This document shows positions 35,926-48,013 of a stretch of 64,000 bases of DNA, in pieces. A program made the position numbers and the translations under genes. Source of the stretch: Strigamia acuminata. Its lineage: Eukaryota; Arthropoda; Chilopoda; Geophilomorpha; Linotaeniidae. The stretch's first letter is position 1. Each line of letters begins with the position of its first letter. The stretch covers positions 6,558,501-6,622,500 of the forward strand of contig OX442318.1 in NCBI GenBank assembly GCA_949358305.1, in the 5' to 3' direction. A model generated the notes under the pieces. It saw nothing but the letters and a program-made list of their open reading frames with translations. It was not told the origin of the DNA and made no database searches.

Positions 35926-36493
35926 TAGACATTTTTTTCCAATTAAAACGATGTAAAGCACCAATTAATTGGTCTGAAAATGTGTCATTTTTTTGGAGAA
36001 AAGATGAAAAGAATGCTTCCTGAATCAATAAAAAATGTACCTTGATTTAGTAGTGGACTGAGAATAGTTCAGTGAATAGTGACCAACAGCAGCACCATCT
36101 ATCGGTGTTTTTTTAAAAAAAATTATTATTGCTTTTATTGATTTTTATTAAAATTGATATAGCGCTGTGCGCGGATGACTGCTAGTAAGCGCAAAAAAAA
36201 ATTTTTTTTTGAGGTATTCAACTTGTTGAAATTTTGAAATCGAAACCAAAATCTCACCACGCGCCATTTTTGCCCACACTCTTGACAGCTAAAACGCCAT
36301 CTCCCGCCTCACCTGAAATGATCTTCGAGGACTTGACTAAAACCCTTGTGTTCCATGCTTATACGTAGCATTTAAAATCAAAGGCGGCTTTTATTGATTC
36401 CTACGACAGTTTAATAATAACATCACTCAACACGCATCCCACATCTCATTATTATTATTTTTTTAAATTGATTTACACCGCAGCCTCCAATCC

Positions 36494-36671
36494 GAGGTCG
36501 GGTCATTTCGTCGCCGGTCATCTCGTAGGCTTAGTGCCCAAAAATCTTTTTTTTGACCATACAAGAAAAAAAAAGAAAAATTGACCAACGCTGAAAACCG
36601 CGCTCATTTCGTCGCCATTTCCGACAACGAAATGATCGGCTACGAAACGTAGGCGACGAAATGATCGAAAT
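36494..36671. mobile_element. Mutator-like MITE, unit 2
   Basis: Identical copy of 30873-31050 with its cctccaatcc direct repeats, carried along by the tandem duplication. Confidence 0.8.
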
Positions 36672-36965
36672 CCTCCAATCCAACTTATAAATGTGTCAAT
36701 GTCAAACTGACAAAACTGACAAAATTTCAGTTTAATTTGCACTGTATTATTAAATATTATGTAAACCAGGATATTTTTCAAAAATGTTTTTGTTTCTGCT
36801 TCCTCCTCTTCGATGCAGCTTTTTTATTGAAACTGAGCAATTCCACACCATTTTCCCTACTGAGATTAACATTTACAGGGATATAAAGAAAAAAAATTAT
36901 TAAAATTTAAGCAATACACATTAATAGAATTAAGAAGAAATAGGTCAACTATTACGTAAACTCTA

Positions 36966-37070
36966 AATCTATAACACCCAAAGGTTGCACCGTCCACGTT
37001 ACAATTATCTCAACAAGCAGGAATTGCAGCTGTCATTTCTGCAGCAGCAGATCTAACAAACTTTGTCAAA
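36966..37070 (+). promoter_or_regulatory. TATA-like box and non-coding first exon, unit 2
   Basis: Identical to 31345-31449. Likely first exon of the gene at 40503, with a 3.4-kb intron. Confidence 0.45.
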
Positions 37071-37320
37071 GTAAGTGAATTATTTTCACACATAGGCTAA
37101 TTTTAATATTAACGAGTGTAGATACCCCGTACTTTGAAATGGGCAGAAAAATTAATGATTACGACAGCACTGACTGCATCTAGATACTTTTAACTTGTAT
37201 AGGGATTCAATAAGTTTATAATGAACCGGTTGTTTTAATGGAGAAAACTGCGTTTGAAAGACGCACCAGTTACGAATACAAGGAGAGCCTGGTTTGAAAG
37301 AGGGCTGGTTAATTGATAAT

Positions 37321-39960
37321 ACGCCAGGAGGGTAGTGGCATAGATTATCCCCTCGTTCGATCCTATACGAATTATATACGAGTTTGTTGAGATCATAAAA
37401 TGGAAGAAAAAATGCACATGCGTGTCTAGGAATCCGATTGAGGTGATGTGTCCGGATGGACTATCACCAACAGCCAGATGCGTCCAGATGGCGAGGCTGT
37501 GCCAAACTTGGTGGGGATTCCTAATGGCGGAACGACCAAATCGAACAATCGCACACTAATCACGCGCACAAGAGGCAAAATAAAGACACAGTCGCGAATT
37601 GATCTAAATCTCAAGCCCATAGGCACGTGTCAGCGGCATAAAACATTATAAACAAAAGAGCAAACGAAAGGAAAAGGTTACAAAGGTGAAAACGCGAGTC
37701 AAACGCGTAAATTGACTATGAAAACGCACATGTGTATTTAAACAACATGGAGGCTTACTACTGTAAGGGAGACAAGCTGCCAAAAAGGCCAATGGCTAAC
37801 TAAAGCTCTAACAGGGCTCATGGCCGTCATGGGCTTACAGCTTCTGCCCAGATCTGGCCTGTGTCAGCCCTGAGGCAGACTTGGTCCAGATCCACTGCAG
37901 AAAGAAGGGGCAGCCAATGAGATGATAGTACGTAGGCCAATCAGACGCGTTGTGAATAATTAACCAGGATGACTAACACGCGTATGACCAAACATTCAAA
38001 TTAGCCAGGCCAAACTAAAGAAATTAGGAGGGGAAACAGTGGGAATCACAGAACGTAGACTGATCTGATGTGGCAAAATGAGCCACACCAGGACAAGTTA
38101 AGGGATCAACTCTGCAAATAAATAAGGAATAAAGGTAGGATAAATTGAGTTAGGTTTAGGATTTATTACACAAAAGAAAATTAAACAATGAGCAGGAACA
38201 AAACACGGGATTTTCGCGTACACAACAATTAGATGAGGAAAAACAAAGCGCGTAAATGCCGAGCCGTGACAAGTTTTAAAAGGTTTAATTTTCATAGGTA
38301 ATATACCGAGCGCGACGTGTAATTGTCGGGATAATTAGGTCAGCAAGAATCTTCTTATCTGACAAGAAGATGAGTGCAGACCTAATCCCGACAATTACTA
38401 AAACGCGAGGTGTATTTGATACGAGAATTTACTGATAGAAACTAACGAAGATTGTCAATCGTATCCAAACTGGCCTCGCCCCATCGTAAAGAAGCGGCCG
38501 CCATGATAGCCGCGAATGAGATTAGGCCTAACAAAACAACAATCGTTTGCCGACCAATCCCGATTCGCGTAACAAACCGCAATTGACGTTTGATGCTTGG
38601 TTCGGAAAGGCCCCACCGGGAGGCGCAAAGCAAGAGAAACATTGACCGGGAAGAGTGAAAAGAGTACATGGCGCAAGGAATCTCTTCCCTGTAAGCACCA
38701 ATCAGACGTCAAAAGCGGTTTGTTATGCGCCTCGGGATTGGTCGGGAGAACGATTGTTGTTTTGTTAGGCCTAATCTCATTCGTAGTTATTTATAGCCCA
38801 AGCTAGTGGTAAATTCTCATCAATAAAACTTAGTGATTAAATTGCAATTTTAATTTTTGAATGAAAAGTATCAAATAACTGCAATGTTTTATGTGTGAAT
38901 TCCAACATGAGCTCTATTGGTAGCTCTTAAAATATCCAATCAGTATTCCAAAACACGTATTATGAATATTCCAGGTATTACACCGTTAATTGCAACATAA
39001 ACCACAGCCTTTACACAATCCCACAGAAAAAAAGACCAATAGGGTGGCCAAGTGGTTTGTCCGTCAATCCAATACATCATTACACTCATATTACAAGGTT
39101 TTAAACTAATTTAAATCATTTAATGAATGTTTTTTAAGTAGCCTACTATAACATAAAAATTAAAATTGCAATAAAATTAAGTTTTATTGGTGAAAATTAA
39201 AACTTATCAAGTCGGAAAACCGGATGAAAATTATATGCAAGGCGCAACCTGTAAAATTAACTAAATAATGTAAACAATATTACCGGTATGTGCTCATATT
39301 ATTATAGGCTAAAATAGGATTGTGTATTAGACGTTAACCTACGAAAAGGTAGGAACTGATTTCAAATATGAATGTGGGTAAAAATTATAAATCAATTTCA
39401 AAAATATTTCATTCTAAAAAAAAATGATTGCTTTAAATGAATTAAAATTATTAAAGTGATCATCTTAGAACTCTATTTTCAATTTTATTTTTCCACACAT
39501 GTTTATTTAAATCAGTAAATTAACACCATCATTAACACAATAACAATAAATGTACAGTACTTAGGAAGTAATATTACTCCGCCGTGGAATACATTTGCAT
39601 CTTTTTGAAAATGCCACCAAGGAGCAAATTTACATCCAAAGCTGTATCATAACATCTTAACTGGGTAATTTAACCCCAAAAAGGAATCCAAATAGAAACA
39701 AGCATTTAACACCTGTCAAAGTATATTCTTCCATCTTTTAACACCAATATTTTTAAAAGTGTAAGATGTAATTTTTATTTCAAGTATTTGACATTTTAAA
39801 TCCCTATCCAACGTGCAAAATTATTCATTTATTTTTTCTGTTATTTTGATTGTTTAACACCAGAGTGCACTGTTCTCAATTCTTCATCTTGGGAGCCATT
39901 TTGTGTTTCCCCTGTATTATTCTTGCTTGGTTATGAGAATTGTGAAGGCTTTTAGAGTGT
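37321..39960. repeat. Intergenic repeat region of unit 2
   Basis: Identical to 31700-34340. No gene recognised. Confidence 0.65.
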
Positions 39961-40502
39961 TTATACCGAGCGCGACGTGAAATTGTCGAGATAATTAGGT
40001 CAGCACGAATCTTATCTGACAAGAAGATGAGTGCTGACCTAATCCCGACAATTAATCAAGCGCGAGGTGTATTTGATACGAGAATTTACCAATAGAAAAT
40101 AACGTAGATAGTCAATCGTATCCAAACTGGCCTTGCCCCATCGTAAAGAGGCGGCCGCCATGATGAGAATTTACCTTGAGATTAGGCCTAACACTACAAC
40201 AATCGTTCTCCAATCTCGCTCTCGCTTTTGACATTTGATTCTTGGTTCGTAAAGGCCCCACCGGGGGGCGTAAAGCAAGAAAAAATTTTCCCAGGAAAAA
40301 TGCATTGCGAGAGGAAATTTTTCCCGGTAAGAACAAATCAGACATCAAAAGCGGTTTGTTACGCACCTCGGGATTGGTCGGGAGAACGATTGTTGTTTGG
40401 TTAGACCTAATCTCATTCGTAGTTATTTATAGCCCAAACTAGTGGTAAATTCTCATGTGAATTTAAAACACTAATAACAATTATTTTTAAATATTTTTGC
40501 AG

Positions 40503-41081
40503 ATGACTACAGTTAAAATCTGCATGTTTTGCTTTTATATTTTATTTGGCACTTCGTCCGCTTCACCATCCTTGGTTGGATGGGCAACCAAGGAAGAACT
40601 GAATGGCTCTCAGAGTATAGACTCGAATAACCGCAGTAGTGCGATCGTGGAAACTGACGTCCATCTCGACAAAGTTGCCAACTTGGGCGAACAACTGAAT
40701 GGCTCCCAGGGTCTAGAATCGAATAACCGCAGTAGTGCGATCGTGGAAAATGACTTCCCTCTCGACAAAGATGCCAACTCGGTCACAACGACTGAAAGGG
40801 AAGGAAGCTGTATACTCCGTGAATTGTCTGATTTGCCAAATAAGATCTGGTATGCTTGTGACTATTTCTATAGTCCGATACGTTGGTTCTGTCATGGTAT
40901 TATTGAACTGCCATCCAAAGTATATAATGCTGTTTTATACACATTGGGAATGGCACACACAACAGAATCCACTACAACAACAGAATCAACTACAACAACA
41001 GAATCCACTACAACAACAGAATCCACTACAATTAAAGCAAGTAAAGGAAAATGGGTAAAAAAAAGAGGTAAATCCGGTTAA
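40503..41081 (+). CDS. Secreted Ser/Thr-rich protein with two NGSQ modules
   Basis: 192 aa, acceptor tttttgcag directly before the ATG. Signal peptide KICMFCFYILFGTSSAS. Two copies of a roughly 34-residue module (EELNGSQSIDSNNRSSAIVE and EQLNGSQGLESNNRSSAIVE, each followed by a D-x-LDK stretch). Next come a TTEREGSC linker, the core ACDYFYSPIRWFCHGIIELP, then TTES repeats and a basic tail (KGKWVKKRGKSG). The 3' UTR has aaataaaa at about 41162. This is the most complete version of the small gene and probably shows the ancestral 3' end. Extracellular; role unknown. Confidence 0.8.
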   Translation: MTTVKICMFCFYILFGTSSASPSLVGWATKEELNGSQSIDSNNRSSAIVETDVHLDKVANLGEQLNGSQGLESNNRSSAIVENDFPLDKDANSVTTTEREGSCILRELSDLPNKIWYACDYFYSPIRWFCHGIIELPSKVYNAVLYTLGMAHTTESTTTTESTTTTESTTTTESTTIKASKGKWVKKRGKSG

Positions 41082-41219
41082 ATTTGGGATAGCATTAGTA
41101 AAGATACCAACGAATAATCAATTTAACTGTATGTAGCTGTAATAGATTAGTCATATATTAGTAAATAAAAACAAATGCATTCTAGAAAGAATTAATGTAA
41201 GAACATTCATAGTTACAAT

Positions 41220-41557
41220 TCACTAGCCAGCCCGCTTGTGAGTCGCGGTCGGTCGCTTCATGGCCAGGGGAGCACCATGGGACATTTGAACACCATTCAC
41301 GATTAAGAACAACGCAGAGAACACACAGTCAGCATGGGACTGGAGATTGAACTGTCTCCCAGATGGCAGTCAAGCCACGAAGAGACCTTGCTTAATCCTC
41401 TGTCCCGATTGGCTGCAATCAAGATGCAGCTCCGACGATAAGTCATAGGAGCTGCTGAGAATCCTCTTATTGATGTCACCAGTGCCGACTGGCGGCGGCC
41501 AGTTGGTCGCACGCTCATCATATCGAATGATCAGTTTTTAACCCTCCTTTCTGATTT
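41220..41557. repeat. 3' flank block shared with 46740-47060
   Basis: Closely matches the region 3' of the gene at 45601, and part occurs inverted at about 55020-55100. No gene recognised. Confidence 0.6.
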
Positions 41558-42148
41558 AATAATAATAATAATATGAGTATTGATGCTACTAATGTATTCC
41601 TGTACCTCCCAACAGCCGAAGCGTACAGGGAGAGAGACAGGACAAAACAACAAAACACAAAAACAAAATCAAATTCAATCAAAAAACAGACAAACAAAAC
41701 CCCAAAACTAACCCAACAAAACCGTTAAAACCCGCTTCAAATCCCCAGATAACAAAGCAAAAATATCAAAATCACTAGATAAATTATTAATACACACACA
41801 AAAGCGATAAAGAAAGTCCACAGGTGAAGGAACAAAGATAAGATGATCACGCGTGTACTGGTACATAGAATTTAAGTAAACTCAACAGGCGCGGGGAACA
41901 AACCCGCCAATGGATCACGTTTGAAATGAATAAAACTTCACGCATAACCAGCAATGACTCAATCGTAAGAAGCCCAAGCGTCACAAGACTATCCTCATAC
42001 TTATACTGTAGTGAACGATAGAAGTGACAATGTATCAAATGCACGAAACGCCGCTGGACCCCCTCCAAGCGACTAATCAAATACGCTGAGCATCCAGCCC
42101 AGGCACAAGAGGCAAAGACCAACCGAGAACGAATTAATGACAAATACA
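41558..42148 (-). mobile_element. 5'-truncated LINE fragment (ORF2 C-terminus)
   Basis: Minus strand. 42143-41847 encodes VFASCAWAGCSAYLISRLEG then VQRRFVHLI and YEDSLVTLGLLTIESL, typical of the C-terminal end of non-LTR retrotransposon ORF2. The 3' end is (ATT/TAA)n at 41557-41573. The homologous site near 47066 has no insertion (ccgatttagatgtagaaat). The 5' portion of the element is missing. Confidence 0.75.
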
Positions 42149-42605
42149 GATGTAGAAATATGGGGCAAGGCAGTCCTCGAATAGTTGATCAAATATTACT
42201 TATTGAAATGATTGGATTAAGACCAAAAATACAACTTGACTTGAAAGTTGAAAATGTGAGACTAAATTGGAAGAAGAGTAATTATGTTGGGCCACACAAA
42301 ATACACTAAGACAAAGAAGAACGATTTCATTTTATCAATTCCTGAAATAAGGTTTTGTTTTAATAAAGTTTCATTTTCATAAAAATAAATAGTTGTTACT
42401 AGAATCTAAAAAAAATCTCTTAATGCCCTAGACACAAGCTAATACAGTTATCCAAACTCCAAAACGTTTTTTTCATGTTATTTATATTGATTTCATCGTG
42501 GACCGTCCTTCCACAAGACTTCTTTTTGCTTCTTCTTCTTGTTAGTTGAAGAGAAATGACGTTCAGACTTAATGTCTAAAGGAGGTGAGTCCCAGTTGAC
42601 AGGTA
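42149..42605. other. Duplicated open segment, no complete gene
   Basis: 42150-42308 matches 47072-47232 and keeps an open frame ending RVENVRLNW-like and PHKIH and stop in both. It could be a terminal exon remnant. The rest is AT-rich without a gene. Confidence 0.3.
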
Positions 42606-43552
42606 CCGTAAAGTCGGGTCAATGTGGCCGATTTTTTTTAGTAAATTGTTAATAGTGCTTTCAATTTAATAACTACAGAACTGTTAACTATGTGTTTAGG
42701 TGGGTCTTAGGTAGAGTTACTGTTAGGCTTCGCCTCGAGGTGGCGCCCGCCACCCATCCCCCCCGCCCAACCAATCATGCTTTGCTACTTTAATCCTTTT
42801 GGGCTTTGGCCATTTTTGTATTTTTGGCCAATAAAGTCAGTTAGACAAACCCGACCAACTCGCGTGGACCATTTCCTACTTCTGAACACATTTACAGTTA
42901 CAATACCCATATCAAACATTTTAATTTTTTGTCACACATTTCCTGTTTTTTAAAAAAAACCATGGTGGCCACATTCACCTTCACTGTCGGGTGCTATTGG
43001 CCACCTCGTTTTTTTTTAGCTGAAATGACACATTCAGCTACTTAAAAGGTTAATGTGGCCTCAAAAAATGTTTTTAAGGTAATCTATGTACCAACAATTA
43101 ATTTTTAAATTTTTTTTTTAGTTATTTGTGTTTAAAAAAAAGACAAAATATATCATTTTTTTAATGTGTGAGTTGTCTTTCTAACATCACTGTATCAAAA
43201 CTATAAAAGTTAGCAGCATTATTATTTTTTTGGAACATTATAACACATTGAAGAATGAGTACATACAATTTTAAGAAGCAGGTAGGTGAACTTTTTCTTT
43301 TATAGACATCTTTTTTCAGGCCTCATTTTTCACTATTTTTACATGACATACTTAAAAAAATGTGTGTACATTCTTTTTAATTGATCACAAAATTGTGGAA
43401 TATTTTTTTTAAGCAAGCTGAAACCATGATACATTAGTTAAAAATAATAACTTCCTGATAAATGGCCCAGCAAAAAGGTGAGGAATTTTTTTTCTGCAAA
43501 TTTCTTTTTGGCCACATTCACCTGCCGGGGCCACATTCACCCGACTTTACGG
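42606..43552. mobile_element. Terminal-inverted-repeat element with CCGTAAAGTCGGGT ends
   Basis: 947 bp, flanked by TA (42604-42605, 43553-43554). Ends CCGTAAAGTCGGGTcAATGTG and complement CACATTCACCCGACTTTACGG. No transposase ORF. Tc1-mariner-type MITE by its target. Confidence 0.75.
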
Positions 43553-44490
43553 TAAGTAAGTTACATATCGTAAAGCTTCAAATTGGCGCCGGGTCCAAAT
43601 AATAACTGGGAATCAAAAAAAAGTTATCACCAACTTTTTAAAAAATAAATCACTGATTTTCTCAATAATTGCTTAAACAATCAATAATTTGTACAATTAA
43701 TCTTTTAATTGTTTAAAAATATCTGTGAATCCTCTCTTGACACCCAATAAAAATTATGTAAAATGGCAGAAAAAATTAATGATTACAGCAATGACAGCAT
43801 CTAGATATTTTTAACTTGTATAGGGATTCAATAAGTTTTAAGTTTTAATTTTCATCAATAAAACTTAGTGATTAAATTGCAATTTTAATTTTTGAATGAA
43901 AAGTATCAAATGACTGCATGTTTTATGTGTGAATTTCAACATGAGCTCTATTGGTTGCTCTTAAAATATCCAATCAGTTTTCCAAACCACGTATAATGAA
44001 TATTCCAGGTATTGCACCGTTAATTGCAACATAAACCACAGTCTTTACATAATCCCACATAAAAAAGGCACGTAGGGTTGTGTCAGGCGATCAAGGTGAC
44101 CAAGTGGTTTGTCTGTCACATCCAATCCATCATTGCACTCATTACAAGGTTTAAAACTTATTTAAATTACTTAATAATGAATGTTTTTTAAGTAGCCTAC
44201 TATAACATAAAAATTAAATTTGCAATAAAATTAAGTTTTATTGGTGAATATTAAAACTTATCAAGTCCAAAGACGAGTTATAAATTAGATGCTAGGCGCA
44301 CCCTGTAAAATTAACCAAATAATGTAAAAGATATTACCGGTATGTGCTCATATTATTATAACCTAAAATAGGATTGTGTATTAGACAATAACCTATGAAA
44401 AGGAAGGATCTGGTTTCAAATCTGAATGTGGGTAAAAATTAAAAATCCATTTTATAAAGATTTCATCCTAAAAAAATGATTGCTTTAAAT

Positions 44491-45180
44491 CAGCGTTTCC
44501 CAAACTGGTGGAGCGCGAGCTGATTTTTGGTGAGGCGCAACCATCACACACGCCGAAATAGGACAAGCTTTTTTTGCAAACTTATGTAAAATATTACGCA
44601 AAATTATATAAAATTTTATGCAAAATTATATAAAATTTTATGCAAAATTATATAAAATTTTATGCAAAATTATATAAAATTTTATGCAAAATTATATAAA
44701 ATTTCATGCAAAATTATTTAAAATTTTATGCAAAATTATATAAAATTTTATGCAAAATTATATAAAATTTTATGCAAAATTATATATAATTTTATGCAAA
44801 ATTATATATAATTTTATGCAAAATTATATAAAATTTTATGCAAAATTATATAAAATTTTATGCAAAATTATATAAAGTTTTATGCAAAATTATATAAAAT
44901 TGTATGCAAAATTATATAAAATTGTATGCAAAATTATATAAAATTGTATGCAAAATTATATAAAATTGTTTGCAAAATTATATAAAATTTTATGCAAAAT
45001 TATATAAAATTTTATGCAAAATTGTATAAAATTTTATGCAAAATTATATAAAAATTTCTTTTTTTCTTTTTAGTAGTTTATTTTTTAAAATATTTAATGC
45101 ACCGGTAGATGAAATAGGGCGCGAAAGATCGCCTTGCTTAAAAAAATGAGTCGCGATGCTAAAATGTTTTGGAACCCCTG
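44491..45180. mobile_element. Non-autonomous hAT element carrying a 22-bp satellite
   Basis: Starts CAGCGTTTCCCAAACTGG and ends TTTTGGAACCCCTG, typical hAT ends. The 8-bp flanks are ctttaaat (44483-44490) and ctttaaaa (45181-45188). The empty site in the homologous block at about 28322 reads gctttaaatgaatt. No transposase. Confidence 0.8.
44576..45055. repeat. 22-bp tandem satellite
   Basis: About 22 contiguous copies of atgcaaaattatataaaatttt, entirely inside the hAT element. Confidence 0.95.
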
Positions 45181-45600
45181 CTTTAAAAAAATTAAAATTA
45201 TTATAGTGATCATCTTAGAACACTATTTTCAATTTTATTTTTCCACACATGTTTATTTAAATCAGTAAATTCAACACCATCAAGGTGTAATATTACACAA
45301 TAACAGAATAAATTGGAATACATTTACACTTTTTTGAAAATGACACCAAGGAGCAAATTTACACCCAAAGCTGTATCACAACACCTTAACTGAATTATTT
45401 AACCCCAAAAAGAAATCCAAATAGAGACAAATTAACACCTGTCAAAGTATATTCTTCCATCTTTTAACACCAATTTTTTTAGCAGTGTAAGATGCAATTT
45501 TTATTTCAAGTATTTGACATTTTAAATCCCTATCCAACATGCAAAATTATTCATTTGAATTTAAAACACTAGTAACAATTATTTTTATATATTTCTGCAG

Positions 45601-46599
45601 ATGACTTCAGTTCAAATCTGTATGTTTTGCTTGTATATTTTATTTGACACTTCGTCCGCTCCAGCATCCTTGCCTAGATCATCCATAGCTGTAGCTGGAT
45701 CATCCATGATTGGTTGGGCAACCGACGAAGAACTACTGAATGGCTCTCAGAGTAAAAAATCGAACAAAAAACTGTTTGGCGCTCAGGTTATAGAATCGGA
45801 TAAACAACTGAATGGCTCTCAGGATATAGAATCGAATAAACAACTGAATGGCTCTCAGGATATAGAATCGAATAAACAACTGAATGGCTCTCAGGATATA
45901 GAATCGAATAAACAACTGAATGGATCTCAGGATATAGAATCGAATAAACAACTGAATGGCTCTCAGGTTACAGAATCGAATAAACAACTGAATGGCTCTC
46001 AGAGTATAGAATCGAATAAACACCCGACTGGCTCTCAGAGTATAGAATCGAATAAACAACTGAGTAGCTCTCAGAGTAAAAAATCGAATAAACAACCGAG
46101 TGGCTCTCAGAGTAAAAAATCGAATAAACAACTGCATGGCTCTCAGAGTATAGAATCGAATAAAAAACTGTTTGGCTCTCAGAGTATAGAATCGAATAAA
46201 AAACTGTTTGGCGCTCAGATTACAGAATCGAATAACCGCAGTAGTGCAGTCGTGAAAATTGACTTCCATCTCGATTGTCTCAACTCGGGCACAACGAATG
46301 AAAGGGAAGAAAGCTTCAAATTCCGTAAATTCCCCGAATTGCCAGATAAGAATGCGTCTGCTTGTGACTATTTTTATGGTCCGACACGTTGGTTATGTCA
46401 TGTTATTATTGAACTGCCATCCAAAGTATATAATGCTATTTTAAACGGATTTGAAATGGCACACACTGCAGAATCCAATACAATATCAGAATCGAGTAAA
46501 ACAGGAGAATCCACTGCAACGACTGCGCCGACTGCAACCATTGAAGGACTTCAAGGAAAGTCGCATCAGCACCGCAAAAAACACCGTAAAACCGGTTAA
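45601..46599 (+). CDS. Secreted protein with an expanded 12-residue NGSQ repeat
   Basis: 332 aa in a single exon, acceptor ttctgcag directly before the ATG. Signal peptide QICMFCLYILFDTSSA. About 13-14 copies of a 12-residue, 36-bp unit (KQLNGSQDIESN and variants) occupy residues 40-215. Next come NNRSSAVV, a TTNEREES linker, the core ACDYFYGPTRWLCHVIIELP plus SKVYNAILNGFEMA, Ser/Thr repeats and a basic tail (HQHRKKHRKTG). The unit is the single or double NGSQ module of 29261 and 40503 grown into an array. 3' UTR with aaataaaaataaa at about 46679. No first exon found nearby. Confidence 0.82.
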   Translation: MTSVQICMFCLYILFDTSSAPASLPRSSIAVAGSSMIGWATDEELLNGSQSKKSNKKLFGAQVIESDKQLNGSQDIESNKQLNGSQDIESNKQLNGSQDIESNKQLNGSQDIESNKQLNGSQVTESNKQLNGSQSIESNKHPTGSQSIESNKQLSSSQSKKSNKQPSGSQSKKSNKQLHGSQSIESNKKLFGSQSIESNKKLFGAQITESNNRSSAVVKIDFHLDCLNSGTTNEREESFKFRKFPELPDKNASACDYFYGPTRWLCHVIIELPSKVYNAILNGFEMAHTAESNTISESSKTGESTATTAPTATIEGLQGKSHQHRKKHRKTG

Positions 46600-46734
46600 A
46601 TTTTGGCAAGCATTAGTAAAGATACCAATGAATAATAAATTTAACTGTATGTAGCTGTAATAGATCAGTCACATTAGTAAATAAAAATAAATGTATTCTA
46701 GAAAGAATTGATGTAAGAACATTCATAGTTATTA

Positions 46735-47235
46735 CTCCGTAATTCACTAGCAAGCCCGCTTGTGAGTGGCAGTCGGTCGCCTCATGGCCAGGGAAGGACC
46801 ATGTGGCGTTTGGACACCATTCACAATTAAGAACAACACAGAGAACACACAATCAGCTTGGGACTGGAGATTGAACTGTCTCCCAGATGGAGTTCAAGCC
46901 ACGAAGAGACCTTGCTTAATCCTCTGTCTTGATTGGCTGCAGTCAGGATGCAGCTCCGACGATAAGTCATAGGAGATGCTGAGGATCCTCTTCTTGATGT
47001 AGCCAGTGCCGACAATTGGTCACGCACTCATCATATCAGATGATCAGTTTTTAACCCTCCTTTCCGATTTAGATGTAGAAATACGGGGGCAAGGCAGTCC
47101 TCGAATAGTTGATCAAATATTACTTATTGAAATGATTGGGGAAAGACCAAAAACACAACTTGACTTGAGAGTTGAAAATGTGAGACTAAATTGGAAGGAG
47201 AGCAATTATTTTGGGCCACACAAAATACACTAACA
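46735..47235. repeat. 3' flank block of the gene at 45601
   Basis: Copy of 41215-41557 plus 42149-42308 without the LINE. It contains the open segment ending RVENVRLNWKES..PHKIH and stop (47070-47233), function unknown. Confidence 0.5.
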
Positions 47236-47458
47236 CAAAGAAGAACAATGTTATTTTATCAATTCCTGGAAAAAGGTTTTCGTTTTAAAAAAGTTTCATT
47301 TTCATAAAAATAAATAGTTGTTACTAGACACAAGCTAATACAGTTATCCAAACTCCAAAACGTGAGTGAATTATTTTAAAACATGCCCTAATTTTAATAT
47401 CAGCGAGGAACACTTTTTTGTTACTTACAGGTTTCACCTTCAATGGGGTGAGGAATAC

Positions 47459-47728
47459 TCATTGAGCATGGTAACAATAGTCAACAATGGAGTGCGAATC
47501 GGTCAGCTTGAGTAAAGAAAGGTGCTTTTTAAATGATTTTGCAATTATGTAAATAGTCACATGATTTCTTGTTTGCTGAACATGTGGTTCCACACCGATT
47601 AAATAAACAAGATGCGGAAATAATTTGTAGACAGAATTTTCCTCGAAAGCAATTCCAAAAGTGGCTCCCCCTGTATTTCCATTGTTCACAATATTGTCTG
47701 CCATGTTGTCCGCCATAATGTCCATCAT
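47459..47728 (-). CDS. Uncharacterised 89-codon ORF
   Basis: Minus strand, beginning MMDIMADNMADN and containing GGATFGIAFEENSVYKLF and then a hydrophobic-aromatic stretch. No family recognised, no splice or poly(A) support seen, no homologue in the window. It may be chance. Confidence 0.2.
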   Translation of the reverse strand: MMDIMADNMADNIVNNGNTGGATFGIAFEENSVYKLFPHLVYLIGVEPHVQQTRNHVTIYIIAKSFKKHLSLLKLTDSHSIVDYCYHAQ

Positions 47729-48013
47729 ATTGACTTTTAGGTGTACCTAACTAATGAAAAAATGTGGTGCAAAATAACAAGTTCAATTCATGGGATGAAA
47801 CAATTTTCTTTTATTCAAACGGTCTGCAATTTCACGCCATTTCCCTATTGACAAACACAAAAGGTAATTTTCCTCATTGATCATAACTCCTTCTGTGTGA
47901 CATAGAAGGAAATAAAAATTGACATTCAAACAAAGAGATTTAGGAAATAAAAGAAATTATTGAAATTCAAGTGACTGGATTATGAACAAATACTTCAACT
48001 TTTTCATAGGTTA

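Larger units (their letters stand above)
28797..40079. repeat. Apparently exact direct tandem duplication, period 5,621 bp
   Basis: 28797-34458 and 34418-40079 appear identical at an offset of 5,621 bases. First mismatches are at 28796/34417 (t/c) on the left and 34459/40080 (a/g) on the right. Each unit holds one small secreted gene, a 458-bp MITE, a 178-bp element, a family first exon and two foldback elements. A third, diverged partial unit follows (to about 41080). Confidence 0.85.
43830..45560. repeat. Diverged copy of the 27690-28715 block
   Basis: Matches 27690-28715 and 33190-34210 except for a 690-bp insertion at 44491. No gene recognised. Confidence 0.7.
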
